From the NCBI GenBank assembly GCA_944387285.1, contig CALXEH010000009.1:1-46906 (forward strand): DNA of 46,906 bases, written 5' to 3'. Positions 33,048-42,283 of the stretch are shown here, one piece after another (position 1 is the first letter of the stretch; every line of letters begins with the position of its first letter). Source of the stretch: an uncultured Oscillospiraceae bacterium (GTDB lineage: Bacteria; Bacillota; Clostridia; Oscillospirales; Oscillospiraceae). A model generated the notes under the pieces. The model made no database searches. It worked only from the letters and a program-made list of their open reading frames with translations, and was not told where the DNA came from. The position numbers and the translations under genes are program-made.

Positions 33048-33476
33048 TTGACTCAGTATGCTATAATCAAGAAACTCACTGGCCCGGAGCGCGCCGAGGT
33101 GGAGGTGCTGCGCGGCACGGCCTGCGGCGACGACTGCGGCAGCTGTGAGGTCTGCCACTATGCCTCGAAGATACGGGTCGAGGCGCGCAACGCCATAGGC
33201 GCCTCGGTGGGCGACAAGGTGGAGATAGAGACTGCGACCTCCCGGGTGCTGGGCGCGGCGGTGCTGGTGTATGTGGTGCCCTTCGTGCTGTTTTTCATCG
33301 GCTACGCGCTGGCGGCGCTGGTGTTCGAGCTGGCGGAGGCCCCGTCGATGCTGGTGAGCTTCGGCTTCTTTGCCCTGGGCTTCGTGGTCATAGCCCTGGT
33401 GGGCAGAAGGCACAAGAAAAACCCAATAACTTATGAGATAACAAATATCATCGGATGCGGGGCGGACTGCGTATGA
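33048..33476 (+). CDS. RseC/MucC-family SoxR-reducing protein
   Basis: 142 residues. An N-terminal Cys cluster, ACGDDCGSCEVC (about 25-36), is typical of the RseC_MucC family; two membrane helices follow (about 70-90 and 98-118), with a second Cys pair near the C-terminus (GCGADC). Members work with Rnf-type electron transport or SoxR reduction in Proteobacteria; in Clostridia the role is unproven. It starts with TTG 8 bases after an AGGAGG, within the cdaA operon, and overlaps yicC by 4 bases. Confidence 0.82.
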   Translation: MTQYAIIKKLTGPERAEVEVLRGTACGDDCGSCEVCHYASKIRVEARNAIGASVGDKVEIETATSRVLGAAVLVYVVPFVLFFIGYALAALVFELAEAPSMLVSFGFFALGFVVIALVGRRHKKNPITYEITNIIGCGADCV

Positions 33477-34351
33477 TAAAAAGCATGACCGGCTACGGCG
33501 GGGCCAAGGGCAGCGCCGAGGGCCTTGTGTTGAGCATAGAGCTCAAGAGCGTGAACAACCGTTACCTGGACGTCACGGTAAAGCTGCCGAGGGCGCTGAT
33601 GTTCGCCGAGGAGCCGATAAAGCAGGCCGTGGGCCGGCATATCACGCGCGGCAAGGTGGACGTGTTCGTGACGATGGACGCCTCCGCCTCGGAGGACATG
33701 GAGGTACGGGTCAACGAGCCGCTGCTGAAGGGCTATCTCGAGGCGCTGAACGCGGCGGCGGAGAAGTACGGCCTGCACAACGACGTGAGCGTGATGGGCA
33801 TCTGCCGCCTGCCGGACGTCCTGAGCACGGACAGGCGCGAGCTGGACAACGACGCCGCACTGGAGGGCATAAAGGCGATATTGGAGCAGGCGCTCGAGGA
33901 ATACGACGCCATGCGGCTCAGAGAGGGCGAGAAGCTGAGGGACGACGTGCTCTCGCGGCTGGACGAGATATCGCGCCTGACCGGCATCGTGGAGGAGAAC
34001 GCGCCGAAGACCGTGGCGGAGTACCGCGCGCGGCTGGAGCAGAAGCTGCAGGAGGTGCTCGGCTCTGCGAACATAGACGAGAGCCGGATACTGACCGAGG
34101 CGGCGATATTTGCAGATAAGATCGCCGTGGACGAGGAGACGGTGCGCCTGCGCAGCCACCTGTCCCAGCTTCGCGGCCTGACGCTGGGCGACTCGCCTGC
34201 GGGTCGGAAGATGGACTTCCTCATCCAGGAGCTCAACCGCGAGTCGAATACGATAGGCTCCAAGTGCCAGAACGCGGACATCGCGCATGTGGTGGTCGAG
34301 CTCAAGGCGGAGATAGAGAAGATCCGCGAGCAGATCCAGAACGTGGAGTGA
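33473..34351 (+). CDS. YicC family endoribonuclease
   Basis: 292 residues. N-terminal MIKSMTGYGGA and SVNNRYLDVTVKLPRAL (about 24-40) are the family signature, and the C-terminal DUF1732 block has KMDFLIQELNRESNTIGSK (about 246-264). YicC proteins are metal-dependent endoribonucleases acting on structured RNA and are linked to RNA decay in stationary phase. The frame begins upstream at 33455 in rseC; the ATG at 33473 overlaps the rseC stop and matches the family N-terminus. yicC-remA-gmk-rpoZ-priA is the standard Firmicutes order. Confidence 0.94.
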   Translation: MIKSMTGYGGAKGSAEGLVLSIELKSVNNRYLDVTVKLPRALMFAEEPIKQAVGRHITRGKVDVFVTMDASASEDMEVRVNEPLLKGYLEALNAAAEKYGLHNDVSVMGICRLPDVLSTDRRELDNDAALEGIKAILEQALEEYDAMRLREGEKLRDDVLSRLDEISRLTGIVEENAPKTVAEYRARLEQKLQEVLGSANIDESRILTEAAIFADKIAVDEETVRLRSHLSQLRGLTLGDSPAGRKMDFLIQELNRESNTIGSKCQNADIAHVVVELKAEIEKIREQIQNVE

Positions 34352-34355
34352 GGCC

Positions 34356-34625
34356 ATGAAGCTCATCAATATAGGCTTTGGCAGCCTTGTGGCGGCGGAG
34401 CGGCTGATCTCGATATTGTCGCCGGACTCCGCGCCCATAAAGCGGATGATACAGGACTCGCGCGAGCGGGGCTTGCTCGTGGACGCGAGTTACGGCAGGA
34501 AGACGAAGTCGGTGCTGGTGACGGACGGCGGCTACTTGTTTTTGTCGGCGCTGACGCCGGAGGCCGTGGCCGCGCGCGCGGGCACGGTAGTCGAAGGAGG
34601 GGACGAGGAAGATGCACAGGCATGA
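34356..34625 (+). CDS. remA: RemA family regulator (DUF370)
   Basis: 89 residues. KLINIGFGSLVAAERLISILSPDSAPIKRMIQDSRERGLLVDASYGRKTKSVLVTDGG carries the family core (about 2-60), including the Arg and Lys residues implicated in DNA contact. RemA activates biofilm matrix and osmoprotection genes in Bacillus as a ring-shaped DNA binder; in Clostridia the target is unknown. The C-terminal about 20 residues are acidic and overlap the start of gmk by 14 bases. Confidence 0.92.
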   Translation: MKLINIGFGSLVAAERLISILSPDSAPIKRMIQDSRERGLLVDASYGRKTKSVLVTDGGYLFLSALTPEAVAARAGTVVEGGDEEDAQA

Positions 34626-35226
34626 CAAGGGCAAGCTGGTGGTCATCTCGGGGCCGAGCGGCGCGGGCAAGAGCACGGTCATAGGCAAGCTGATGGAGCT
34701 GCGCGACGACGTGTGCTTTTCGGTGTCGGTGACGACGCGGGCGCCGAGGCAGGGCGAGGAAGACGGCAAGGACTATTTCTTCGTCACGCCGCAGCGCTTT
34801 CAGGAGCTGGCCGAGGGCGGGTTCCTGCTGGAGCACGCGGAGTATGTGGGCAACCGCTACGGCACGCCCCGGGGCTATGTGGAGAGCCGCCTGCTCGAGG
34901 GCAAGACGGTCATACTCGATATCGAGGTACAGGGCGCGGCGCAGGTGCAGAAGAACAGCGCTGACGCCGTGACGGTGTTTATACTGCCGCCCTCGGGCGA
35001 GGAGCTGGAGCGCCGGCTGAGGCACCGGAACACGGACTCGGACGAGAAGATACGCGAGCGGCTGCTCCAGGCCAAGCGCGAGTGCGCCGAGGCCGGCAAG
35101 TACGGCTATATTGTAGTCAACGACGACCCGGACAGGGCCGCCAAGGAGCTTGATTCCATTATCACCGCCGAAAAATGCAGGACGGCGGACAGAATAAAAC
35201 TAGTTACAGAGGTGCTTATATCATGA
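34612..35226 (+). CDS. gmk: Guanylate kinase
   Basis: A 204-residue kinase converting GMP to GDP. P-loop VISGPSGAGKST (about 9-20); TTRAPRQGEEDGKDYFFV (about 41-58) forms the GMP site; ILDIEVQGAAQVQ is near 101-113. Normal length. It overlaps remA by 14 bases and rpoZ by 4 bases. GMP is also released by (p)ppGpp turnover and rRNA decay, in line with the neighbouring YicC and RpoZ. Confidence 0.97.
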   Translation: MHRHDKGKLVVISGPSGAGKSTVIGKLMELRDDVCFSVSVTTRAPRQGEEDGKDYFFVTPQRFQELAEGGFLLEHAEYVGNRYGTPRGYVESRLLEGKTVILDIEVQGAAQVQKNSADAVTVFILPPSGEELERRLRHRNTDSDEKIRERLLQAKRECAEAGKYGYIVVNDDPDRAAKELDSIITAEKCRTADRIKLVTEVLIS

Positions 35227-35450
35227 TGCTCTATCCACCGATGGCCGAGCTTGTGAACAAGGTCGGCAGCCGCTATCTGCTTGTGAACCTGGTCGCCAGG
35301 CGCGCAAGGGATATCTCGCAGAAGGCCGAGGAGAACGAGGAGATACTTGAGCGCAAGCCCATCTCGACGGCCATAGACGAGGTGTACACCGGCAAGCTGA
35401 CCATCAAGGCGCTCACGGACGAGCCTAAGGAAGAGGAAGACGAGGACTAA
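35223..35450 (+). CDS. rpoZ: DNA-directed RNA polymerase omega subunit
   Basis: 75 residues. MMLYPPMAELVNKVGSRYLLVNLVARRARDI, then KPISTAIDEVYTGKLTI, matches the Firmicutes omega subunit, which assists beta' folding and RNA polymerase assembly. Two ATG codons (35223, 35226) follow GAGGTG (35209-35214); the first, at 8 bases, is chosen and overlaps the gmk stop. The acidic C-terminal tail (EPKEEEDED) is typical. Confidence 0.94.
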   Translation: MMLYPPMAELVNKVGSRYLLVNLVARRARDISQKAEENEEILERKPISTAIDEVYTGKLTIKALTDEPKEEEDED

Positions 35451-35470
35451 GCGGGGTAACATACCCCGCT
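35450..35470 (+). terminator. Hairpin at the rpoZ stop, partial terminator
   Basis: A 9-bp stem, 35450-35458 with 35462-35470, with a 3-base loop, starting at the last base of the rpoZ stop codon. Followed by ATAGCCTTTGTT, so at best a weak terminator before priA. Confidence 0.5.
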
Positions 35471-35495
35471 ATAGCCTTTGTTAGGGAGGCAGGAC

Positions 35496-37745
35496 ATGGC
35501 GGAGACGATGATAGCCAAAATAGCCGTGTCCGGCCTGCCGTACAGGCTGGACAGGCCCTATGACTACGGCATTCCGGCGGAACTGGCGGACAAGGTCATC
35601 CCGGGCGTGAGGGTGGAGGTGCCGTTTGCCAGGTCGAACCGCCGGACGGAGGGCATAGTGCTGGCGCTCGCGGACAAGAGCGCGTATGATAAGCTGAAAC
35701 CCGTCCAGGCCGTGCTCGACCCGGAGCCGCTGCTGACCGAGGGGCAGATAAAGCTCGCGCTCTGGATGCACGAGCGTTTTTTCTGCACGGTGTACGAGGC
35801 GGTGAAGGCTATGCTTCCCGCCGGGCTATGGTTCAAAAACGGCAAACGCCGCGTGAACGACAAGTACCAGACCATGGCCAGCCTCTGCGTCCCGACCGAG
35901 GAAGCGCAGGAGGCGGCGGAGCAGAAAAGGCGCAAGGCCCCTCAGCAGTCCGAACTGCTGAGGACGCTGGCCGCCATAGGCCGCGCGTCCCTGCCGGATC
36001 TGCGCGAGTTCACGGGCGCGTCCGCGCAGTCGGTGAAGGCGCTGTGCAGCGCGGGCTATATCCAGCTGACGAAAGAGCCGGTGTTCAGGCGGCCCGAGCT
36101 GGCGAAGGGCGGGCAGACCCTGCCGCCGCCGGAGCTCACCGCGGAGCAGAGGCGGGCCTTCGAGGGCATACTGTCCCTGTGCGGCGACAGGGCCTCGGGC
36201 GCGCTGCTCTTCGGCGTGACGGGCAGCGGCAAGACTACGGTGTATATAAACCTCATCAGCGAACTCAGGGCCCGCGGCCGCACGGCCATACTGCTGGTGC
36301 CCGAGATAGCGCTGACGCCGCAGATGCTCAGAACATTTTCCTCGCATTTCGGCGAGGATATCGCGGTGCTGCACAGCAGCCTCTCGGCCGGCGAGCGGCT
36401 GGACGAGTGGCGGCGGATAAAGGAAGGCCGGGCCGGCGTGGTCATAGGCACGCGCAGCGCGGTCTTCGCACCCGCAGAGCGGCTGGGCGCGATCATCATA
36501 GACGAGGAGCAGGAGGACACCTACAAGTCCGAGAACGCGCCGAGGTATCACGCGCGGGACGTGGCGAAGTTCCGCTGTGCGCGTGACGGGGCGCTGCTGC
36601 TGCTCGGCTCGGCGACGCCGGACGTCGAGAGCCGGTACATGGCGGACATCGGGCGCTATGCCTACTTCACGCTGCCGGGCCGGTATAACGAGCGCGCGCT
36701 GCCCGAGGTCAAGCTCGTGGACATGAAGAGCGAGCTCAGACGGGGCAACGGCGGCAGCATCAGCCGCCTGCTGAGGGACGAGCTGGCGCGGAACCTGGAG
36801 GCGGGCGAGCAGAGCATACTGTTCCTGAACCGCCGCGGCGCGAACCGGCTCATAACCTGCGGCGACTGCGGCTTCACCTACAAGTGCCCGAACTGCAGCG
36901 TCAGCCTGACCTACCACAGCTTCACGCGGCGGCTCATGTGCCACCACTGCGGCTATGTCCAGGCCCTGGACGAGTGCTGCCCGGACTGCGGCGGCATACT
37001 CTACCACGTCGGCGTGGGCACACAGAAGGTAGAGGAAGAGCTGGGCGCACTGTTCCCGGGCGTCGGCGTACTGCGCATGGACACGGACACGGTCTCGCCA
37101 GCGGGCGGGCACGACGTGCTGCTCGAGCGCTTCAGGGCCGAGAAGATACCGATAATGGTCGGCACGCAGATGGTGACCAAGGGCCTGAACTTCGAGAACG
37201 TCACGCTGGTGGGCGTCATATCCGCTGACCAGAGCCTGTACGCGGCGGATTACCGGGCGGCCGAGCGCACGTTTTCGCTCATCACGCAGGTGGTGGGCCG
37301 CTCGGGCAGGTTCGAGAAGCCGGGCCGGGCGGTGATACAGACCTTCACGCCGGAAAACCAGGTCATACGCCAGGCCGCAGCGCAGGATTATGAGAGCTTC
37401 TACCGCTCGGAGATAGAGCTGCGCCGGCTCCAGGCCCTGCCGCCGTTTACCGAGCTTTTGAGCGTCACCATGTCCGGCGTTATGGAGTCGGAGGTACACG
37501 GCTGCGCGCTGCGTGCCAGGGACGAGCTGGTATCGCTGACGCGGGCGGAACCGGGCGCAAGGGTGCTGGGCCCCGCGCCGCTGTCGATATTGAAAGTCAA
37601 CAACAAATACCGCTACCGCGTCACGCTCTGCGCCCCGCCGGGCGCGGGCATGAGAAGGCTGGTCGCCGACCTGGTGGAGCGCTTGGGCGCGGATAAAAAG
37701 TACCGGGACGTGTCGGTCTACGCGGATACCAACCCATCGGATTAG
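35496..37745 (+). CDS. priA: Primosomal protein N' (replication restart helicase PriA)
   Basis: A 749-residue superfamily-2 DNA helicase that reloads replisomes at stalled forks. The N-terminal fork-binding domain covers about 1-100. Walker A GVTGSGKTT lies near 242-250 and the DEAH-box equivalent is IIDEEQEDTYKSENAPRYHARD. Two zinc sites are seen: C-x2-C-x5-C-x2-C (CGDCGFTYKCPNC) and C-x2-C ... C-x2-C (CHHCGY, CCPDC). The frame extends upstream to 35478, but the ATG at 35496 follows AGGGAGG at 6 bases. It leads the conserved priA-def-fmt group; 10 bases separate it from def. Confidence 0.96.
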   Translation: MAETMIAKIAVSGLPYRLDRPYDYGIPAELADKVIPGVRVEVPFARSNRRTEGIVLALADKSAYDKLKPVQAVLDPEPLLTEGQIKLALWMHERFFCTVYEAVKAMLPAGLWFKNGKRRVNDKYQTMASLCVPTEEAQEAAEQKRRKAPQQSELLRTLAAIGRASLPDLREFTGASAQSVKALCSAGYIQLTKEPVFRRPELAKGGQTLPPPELTAEQRRAFEGILSLCGDRASGALLFGVTGSGKTTVYINLISELRARGRTAILLVPEIALTPQMLRTFSSHFGEDIAVLHSSLSAGERLDEWRRIKEGRAGVVIGTRSAVFAPAERLGAIIIDEEQEDTYKSENAPRYHARDVAKFRCARDGALLLLGSATPDVESRYMADIGRYAYFTLPGRYNERALPEVKLVDMKSELRRGNGGSISRLLRDELARNLEAGEQSILFLNRRGANRLITCGDCGFTYKCPNCSVSLTYHSFTRRLMCHHCGYVQALDECCPDCGGILYHVGVGTQKVEEELGALFPGVGVLRMDTDTVSPAGGHDVLLERFRAEKIPIMVGTQMVTKGLNFENVTLVGVISADQSLYAADYRAAERTFSLITQVVGRSGRFEKPGRAVIQTFTPENQVIRQAAAQDYESFYRSEIELRRLQALPPFTELLSVTMSGVMESEVHGCALRARDELVSLTRAEPGARVLGPAPLSILKVNNKYRYRVTLCAPPGAGMRRLVADLVERLGADKKYRDVSVYADTNPSD

Positions 37746-37755
37746 GAGGATATAC

Positions 37756-38286
37756 ATGGCGCTCAGAAAGATAATCACGAGCGAGGACCCCTCGCTGTAC
37801 AAGCGCTGCCGCGAAGTGACGAAGTTCGACGCGCGGCTGCACACGCTGCTCGACGACATGCGCGATACGCTGGCGTCGGCGGACGGCGTAGGCCTTGCCG
37901 CGCCGCAGGTCGGCGTGCTCAGGCGCGCGGTGCTCGTGCTCGAGACGAACGTGCCCGAGGGCGAGCGGCCCTATGTCATCGAGCTCATAAATCCGGAGAT
38001 CGTCGAGACCTCGGGCGAGCAGTACGGCCCCGAGGGCTGCCTGTCCGTGCCGGGGCGCTACGGCCTTGTGGGGCGGCCCCTGCAGGTCACGGTCAGGGCC
38101 CAGGACAGGGACGGCAAGAGCTTTGAGGTAAAAGGCGAGGGCCTGACCGCCAGGTGCTTCTGCCACGAGATAGACCACCTCGAGGGCGTGGTGTTCACCG
38201 CGAAGATGGACAGGCTGCTGACGGACGAGGAACTCGAGACCGGCAGCTGGATGGACGGCGAGGACGCGGAGGACGAGGCGGAATGA
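37756..38286 (+). CDS. def: Peptide deformylase
   Basis: A 176-residue metalloenzyme removing the formyl group from nascent N-terminal methionine. All three motifs are intact: GVGLAAPQVG (about 43-52), EGCLSVPG (about 94-101, metal Cys) and HEIDHLEG (about 137-144, HExxH). The acidic C-terminal tail extends slightly beyond the fold. Its stop overlaps the fmt start by 4 bases, pairing deformylation with formylation in one transcript. Confidence 0.96.
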   Translation: MALRKIITSEDPSLYKRCREVTKFDARLHTLLDDMRDTLASADGVGLAAPQVGVLRRAVLVLETNVPEGERPYVIELINPEIVETSGEQYGPEGCLSVPGRYGLVGRPLQVTVRAQDRDGKSFEVKGEGLTARCFCHEIDHLEGVVFTAKMDRLLTDEELETGSWMDGEDAEDEAE

Positions 38287-39209
38287 GCCTGCGCGTTGTG
38301 TTCATGGGCACGCCGGACTTCGCGGCGGCGTCGCTCAAGGCGCTGCTGGACGAGGGCTTTGAGGTCGCGGCGGTGTTCACGCAGCCGGACAAGCCGCGCG
38401 ACCGGGGCATGAAACCCGCAATGTCGGCTGTGAAGGAGCTGGCCGTGGAGCGCGGCCTGGACGTGTACCAGCCCGCGAGCATGCGCACGACCGAGGCGGC
38501 GGGGACGCTCCGGGCGCTCCGGCCCGATATCCTGGCCGTCGTGGCCTACGGCAAGATACTGCCCGACGAGGTGCTGGCCATCCCGCGGCTCGGCAGCGTG
38601 AACGTCCACGGCTCGCTGCTGCCCAAATACCGCGGCGCTGCCCCGATACAGTGGGCGGTGCTCAACGGGGACGAGACCTCGGGCGTCACGACCATGTACC
38701 TCGCCCACGATATGGACGCGGGCGATATCATCTACACCGAGGAGACGCCCATAGGCGAGTATGAGACGGCGGGCGAGCTCTTCGACAGGCTCGCGGAGAT
38801 GGGCGCGCGTCTGCTGGTGAAGACCCTGCGGGATATCGAGGCCGGCACGGCCCCGAGGACGCCGCAGGAGCACGAAAAGGCGACGTATGTGAAGCAGCTC
38901 GACAAGAGCATCTGTCCCATCGACTGGACGCGGACGCAGCGGGAGATAATAAAGCACATCTGCGGCCTGAACCCCTGGCCCGTGGCGACGATGACGCTGG
39001 GCAAGGACACGCTGAAAGTGTACAAGGCCGAGTATACCGACACCGTGACGGATAAAGCGCCGGGTGTCGTGGTGTCTGCGGGCAAGGCGGGGCTGGAGAT
39101 AGCCTGCGCCGAGGGCCGGACAGTGCTGGTGACGGAGCTGCAGGCCCCGGGCAAAAAGCGCATGGCGGCCTCGGCCTGGCTGCTGGGCCACCCGGTGGCC
39201 GTCGGATGA
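38283..39209 (+). CDS. fmt: Methionyl-tRNA formyltransferase
   Basis: A 308-residue enzyme that formylates initiator Met-tRNA using 10-formyl-THF. The N-terminal RVVFMGTPDFAAASL (about 4-18) and the catalytic segment NVHGSLLPKYRGAAPIQWAVLNGD (about 107-130) with the active-site Asn, His and a nearby Asp (HDMDAGDI) are present; the OB-type C-terminal tRNA-binding domain covers about 205-308. The frame extends upstream inside def, but the ATG at 38283 matches the family N-terminus. It overlaps def and rsmB by 4 bases each. Confidence 0.96.
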   Translation: MSLRVVFMGTPDFAAASLKALLDEGFEVAAVFTQPDKPRDRGMKPAMSAVKELAVERGLDVYQPASMRTTEAAGTLRALRPDILAVVAYGKILPDEVLAIPRLGSVNVHGSLLPKYRGAAPIQWAVLNGDETSGVTTMYLAHDMDAGDIIYTEETPIGEYETAGELFDRLAEMGARLLVKTLRDIEAGTAPRTPQEHEKATYVKQLDKSICPIDWTRTQREIIKHICGLNPWPVATMTLGKDTLKVYKAEYTDTVTDKAPGVVVSAGKAGLEIACAEGRTVLVTELQAPGKKRMAASAWLLGHPVAVG

Positions 39210-40498
39210 GGGCGCAAAACGGCCGCGAGGCCGCGCTGGAAGCCCTGCGTCGGATGCGCAGGGCCGGGGCCTATTCCTCGGACGCGGTGGACGCCGTGGT
39301 GCGCGAGGCGGCGCTCGAGCCGCGCGAGGCCGCGTTCTGCACGCGCATCGTCCGGGCGACGCTGCAAAACCTGTATTTCATCGACTATTACCTGGGCCTG
39401 TGGTCAAATACACCGACCAAGCGCCTGGAACCGGCGGTGCTGGACATACTGCGCATATCGGCCTGCCAGCTGCTGTTCATGGACAGGGTGCCAGCGCCGG
39501 CGGCGGTGAACGAGGGCGTGGGCCTGTGCGCGAAGGCGGGCTGCCGGCGGGCCTCGGGCCTGGTGAACTCGGTGCTCAGAAGGGTCGCCGAGCACCGGGA
39601 CAGGCTGCCGGAGATACCCGGCGCAGGCACGGCGGAATACCTCTCGACCAGGTACAGCCACGAGCTCTGGCAGGTGCGGGAGCTCATCGCCCGGCGCGGA
39701 TACGAGGGCGCGGAGGCGGTGCTGGCCGCGAACAATGCCGAGCCGCCGCTGACAGTGCAGGCGAATACGCTCAGATGCACGGCACAGGAGCTGCTGGATA
39801 AGTTCGCAGAACAGGGCCTGGAAGCGGAAACGGGGCTTTCAGAGGGCGAAATAGTCCTGAAAAACGCAGGACGCGCCGATCTGATGCCCGGCTTTGCCGA
39901 GGGGCTGTTCTACGTCCAGGACCCGGCGGCGAAGCTGGCGGTGCTGGCCGCGGGCGCAAGGCCGGGGATGCGTGTCCTCGACTGCTGCGCCGCGCCAGGC
40001 GGCAAGAGCTTCGGCACGGCGATACTGATGGGCGGCAGGGGCGAGATAGTCTCCTGCGATTTGCAGGAAAAGAAGCTGCGGCGCATCGACGAGGGCGCGC
40101 GGCGGCTCGGGCTGGGGTGCATCGTGACTCGGGCGATGGACGCGCGGCGCCCGGAGCCGGAACTTCTGGGGACAATGGACGTCGTAATAGCGGACGCGCC
40201 CTGCTCTGGCCTCGGCGTCATCCGGAAAAAGCCCGAGATCCGGTTCAAGCGCGAGCCGGAGCTTGCGGCCCTGCCCGGGATACAGCTGGACATACTAAGA
40301 GGCGCCGCCGCCTGCGTGAAACCCGGCGGCACGCTGCTGTACTCGACCTGCACCACGAGAAAATGCGAAAATGAGGATGTAGTCGCGGCCTTTTTGAGCG
40401 GTGACGGCGGCTTTACCGTGTCGGAGCAGCGCACGCTCTGGCCGGATACGGACGGGACGGACGGGTTTTTCATATGCAGGCTGGAAAGAAGGATATAA
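39206..40498 (+). CDS. rsmB: 16S rRNA (cytosine-967-C5)-methyltransferase RsmB
   Basis: 430 residues. The N-terminal NusB-like RNA-binding domain covers about 1-135. The C-terminal SAM-dependent methyltransferase has motif I VLDCCAAPGGKSFGTAILM (about 258-276), the first conserved Cys in ADAPCSGLGVIRKKPEIRF and the catalytic Cys in LLYSTCTTRKCENEDVV. Length is normal for RsmB. It overlaps fmt by 4 bases and rlmN by 25 bases. The Zn-peptidase gene found between fmt and rsmB in some Clostridia is absent. Confidence 0.95.
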   Translation: MRAQNGREAALEALRRMRRAGAYSSDAVDAVVREAALEPREAAFCTRIVRATLQNLYFIDYYLGLWSNTPTKRLEPAVLDILRISACQLLFMDRVPAPAAVNEGVGLCAKAGCRRASGLVNSVLRRVAEHRDRLPEIPGAGTAEYLSTRYSHELWQVRELIARRGYEGAEAVLAANNAEPPLTVQANTLRCTAQELLDKFAEQGLEAETGLSEGEIVLKNAGRADLMPGFAEGLFYVQDPAAKLAVLAAGARPGMRVLDCCAAPGGKSFGTAILMGGRGEIVSCDLQEKKLRRIDEGARRLGLGCIVTRAMDARRPEPELLGTMDVVIADAPCSGLGVIRKKPEIRFKREPELAALPGIQLDILRGAAACVKPGGTLLYSTCTTRKCENEDVVAAFLSGDGGFTVSEQRTLWPDTDGTDGFFICRLERRI

Positions 40499-41523
40499 AA
40501 TCCCTGCTGCCGGAGGAATTGGCGGCGGAATTTGCGGAGCTGGGCGAGCCGCAGTACCGGGCAAAGCAGGTGTTCGCCTGGCTGAGCCGGGGCGCGGAGA
40601 GCTTTGACGAGATGACGAACCTCTCAAAGCCGCTGCGCGCCAAGCTGGCCGAGCGCTTTTACCTCGCGCCGCTGCGGGTGGAGAAGAAGCAGGTCTCGGC
40701 CGAGGACGGGACGATAAAGTACCTCTGGGGCCTTGCGGACGGCAACGCGGTGGAGACGGTGGTGATGCGCTATCACCACGGCAACACGGTGTGCATCTCG
40801 ACGCAGGTAGGCTGCCGCCAGGGCTGCGCGTTCTGCGCGTCCACAATAGGCGGGCTGGTGCGCGGGCTGGAGCCCTCGGAGATGCTCGACGAGGTCATGT
40901 TCTCGCAGAAGGAGTCGGGGCTGGAGCTCTCGAATATCGTGCTCATGGGCATAGGCGAGCCGCTGGACAACTTCGAGAACGTGATGAAGTTCCTGAAGCT
41001 GGTAAATCACCCGGAGGGCATGAACATCGGGATGCGTCACATCTCGCTGTCGACCTGCGGGCTGACAGAAAAGTTTGACAAACTGGCGGAGAATAATTTA
41101 CAATTGACACTGTCCGTTTCGCTGCACGCGCCGGACGACGAGACGCGCTCGAAGCTGATGCCTGCGAACCGTGGCCGGGGCGTAGCGGAGCTGATGGACG
41201 CCTGCGAGCGGTATTTTAGAAAGACGGGCAGGCGGATATCATTTGAATATGCGATGATAGACGGGGTGAACGACACGCCGGAGCAGGCGAAGCTGCTGGC
41301 GGGGCACGCGAAGAGGGTCGCGGCGCATGTGAACCTCATCCCGCTTAATCATGTGGACGAGCGCTCGCTGCTGCCGTCGAGCCCGGAGCGGATAAAGCAG
41401 TTCAAGGCGGAGCTGGAGCGCGAGGGAGTGAATGTGACAGTACGGCGCAGGCTGGGCGGGGACATAGACGCCTCCTGCGGCCAGCTGCGGAAAAAGAGTC
41501 TCAGGCTGGGGGACAGGGCTTAG
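40474..41523 (+). CDS. rlmN: 23S rRNA (adenine-2503-C2)-methyltransferase RlmN
   Basis: A 349-residue radical SAM enzyme that methylates A2503 of 23S rRNA (and A37 of some tRNAs). The cluster-binding motif C114-x3-C118-x2-C121 (CRQGCAFC) is intact; the family's C-terminal methyl-carrying Cys lies in DASCGQLRKK (about 336). GIGEPLDNFENVM is also typical. The ATG at 40474 lies inside the end of rsmB (25-base overlap); a later start would cut into the conserved N-terminus. One base-tight junction with prpC follows. Confidence 0.96.
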   Translation: MQAGKKDIKSLLPEELAAEFAELGEPQYRAKQVFAWLSRGAESFDEMTNLSKPLRAKLAERFYLAPLRVEKKQVSAEDGTIKYLWGLADGNAVETVVMRYHHGNTVCISTQVGCRQGCAFCASTIGGLVRGLEPSEMLDEVMFSQKESGLELSNIVLMGIGEPLDNFENVMKFLKLVNHPEGMNIGMRHISLSTCGLTEKFDKLAENNLQLTLSVSLHAPDDETRSKLMPANRGRGVAELMDACERYFRKTGRRISFEYAMIDGVNDTPEQAKLLAGHAKRVAAHVNLIPLNHVDERSLLPSSPERIKQFKAELEREGVNVTVRRRLGGDIDASCGQLRKKSLRLGDRA

Positions 41524-42261
41524 ATGAACAGCTTCGGCATCACCGACAGGGGCAAGGTCAGGCGCGACAACCAGGACAGCTTTCTCATCGAGCGCATCGA
41601 CGAGAAGGACTGTCTCATTGCCGTGCTCTGCGACGGCATGGGCGGGGAGAAGGCCGGGAACATAGCCAGCGACCTGGCGGCGAAGACCTATGTGAGCGAG
41701 CTGAGGCAGAAGCTGAAGCTCTCGCGGCAGAAGAAGCCGGACGCGAAGGCGATGATGGCGGCGGCCTGCCATGTGGCGAACCACATGGTTTACGCATATT
41801 CGTGCTTTGACACGGACTACACGGGCATGGGCACGACGATGGTCTCTGCGGTGATCTGCGGTGACGACAGCTATGTGCTGAACGTGGGCGACAGCCGCGC
41901 GTACAAGCTGACGAAGCGGAAGATGACGCAGATAACGAAGGACCACTCGCTGGTGCAGGACATGGTGGACCGGGGCGAGATAACGGCGGAGGAAGCGCGG
42001 TATCATCCGCGCAGGAACGTCATCACCCGGGCGCTGGGCGTGGACGAGAACGTGCCCTGCGACATATTCAAGGTCAGGCTCGCCAGGGGCGACAGGCTCC
42101 TGCTCTGCTCGGACGGGCTGACGAACATGCTCGAGGACCGGGAGATCTTCGGGCTTTCCAGGGAAAACACCGATCCGCTGTCGCTGGGCCGGGCGCTGAT
42201 GGCCCAGGCGCTGGAACGCGGCGCGAGCGACAACGTGACTATAGTCATATTATCCAAATAA
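41524..42261 (+). CDS. prpC: PP2C-family Ser/Thr protein phosphatase (PrpC/Stp)
   Basis: 245 residues. PPM-type phosphatase motifs: GKVRRDNQDSF (about 10-20), AVLCDGMGGEKAG (about 35-47) with metal-binding Asp, LNVGDSRAYKL (about 119-129), DHSLVQDMV, and LLCSDGLTNML and RGASDNVTIVIL near the C-terminus. It reverses phosphorylation by PrkC on cell-wall and translation proteins. It starts directly after the rlmN stop and is followed 22 bases later by prkC, the conserved phosphatase-kinase pair. Confidence 0.95.
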   Translation: MNSFGITDRGKVRRDNQDSFLIERIDEKDCLIAVLCDGMGGEKAGNIASDLAAKTYVSELRQKLKLSRQKKPDAKAMMAAACHVANHMVYAYSCFDTDYTGMGTTMVSAVICGDDSYVLNVGDSRAYKLTKRKMTQITKDHSLVQDMVDRGEITAEEARYHPRRNVITRALGVDENVPCDIFKVRLARGDRLLLCSDGLTNMLEDREIFGLSRENTDPLSLGRALMAQALERGASDNVTIVILSK

Positions 42262-42283
42262 AACCCGCGATTTGGAGGCAGCC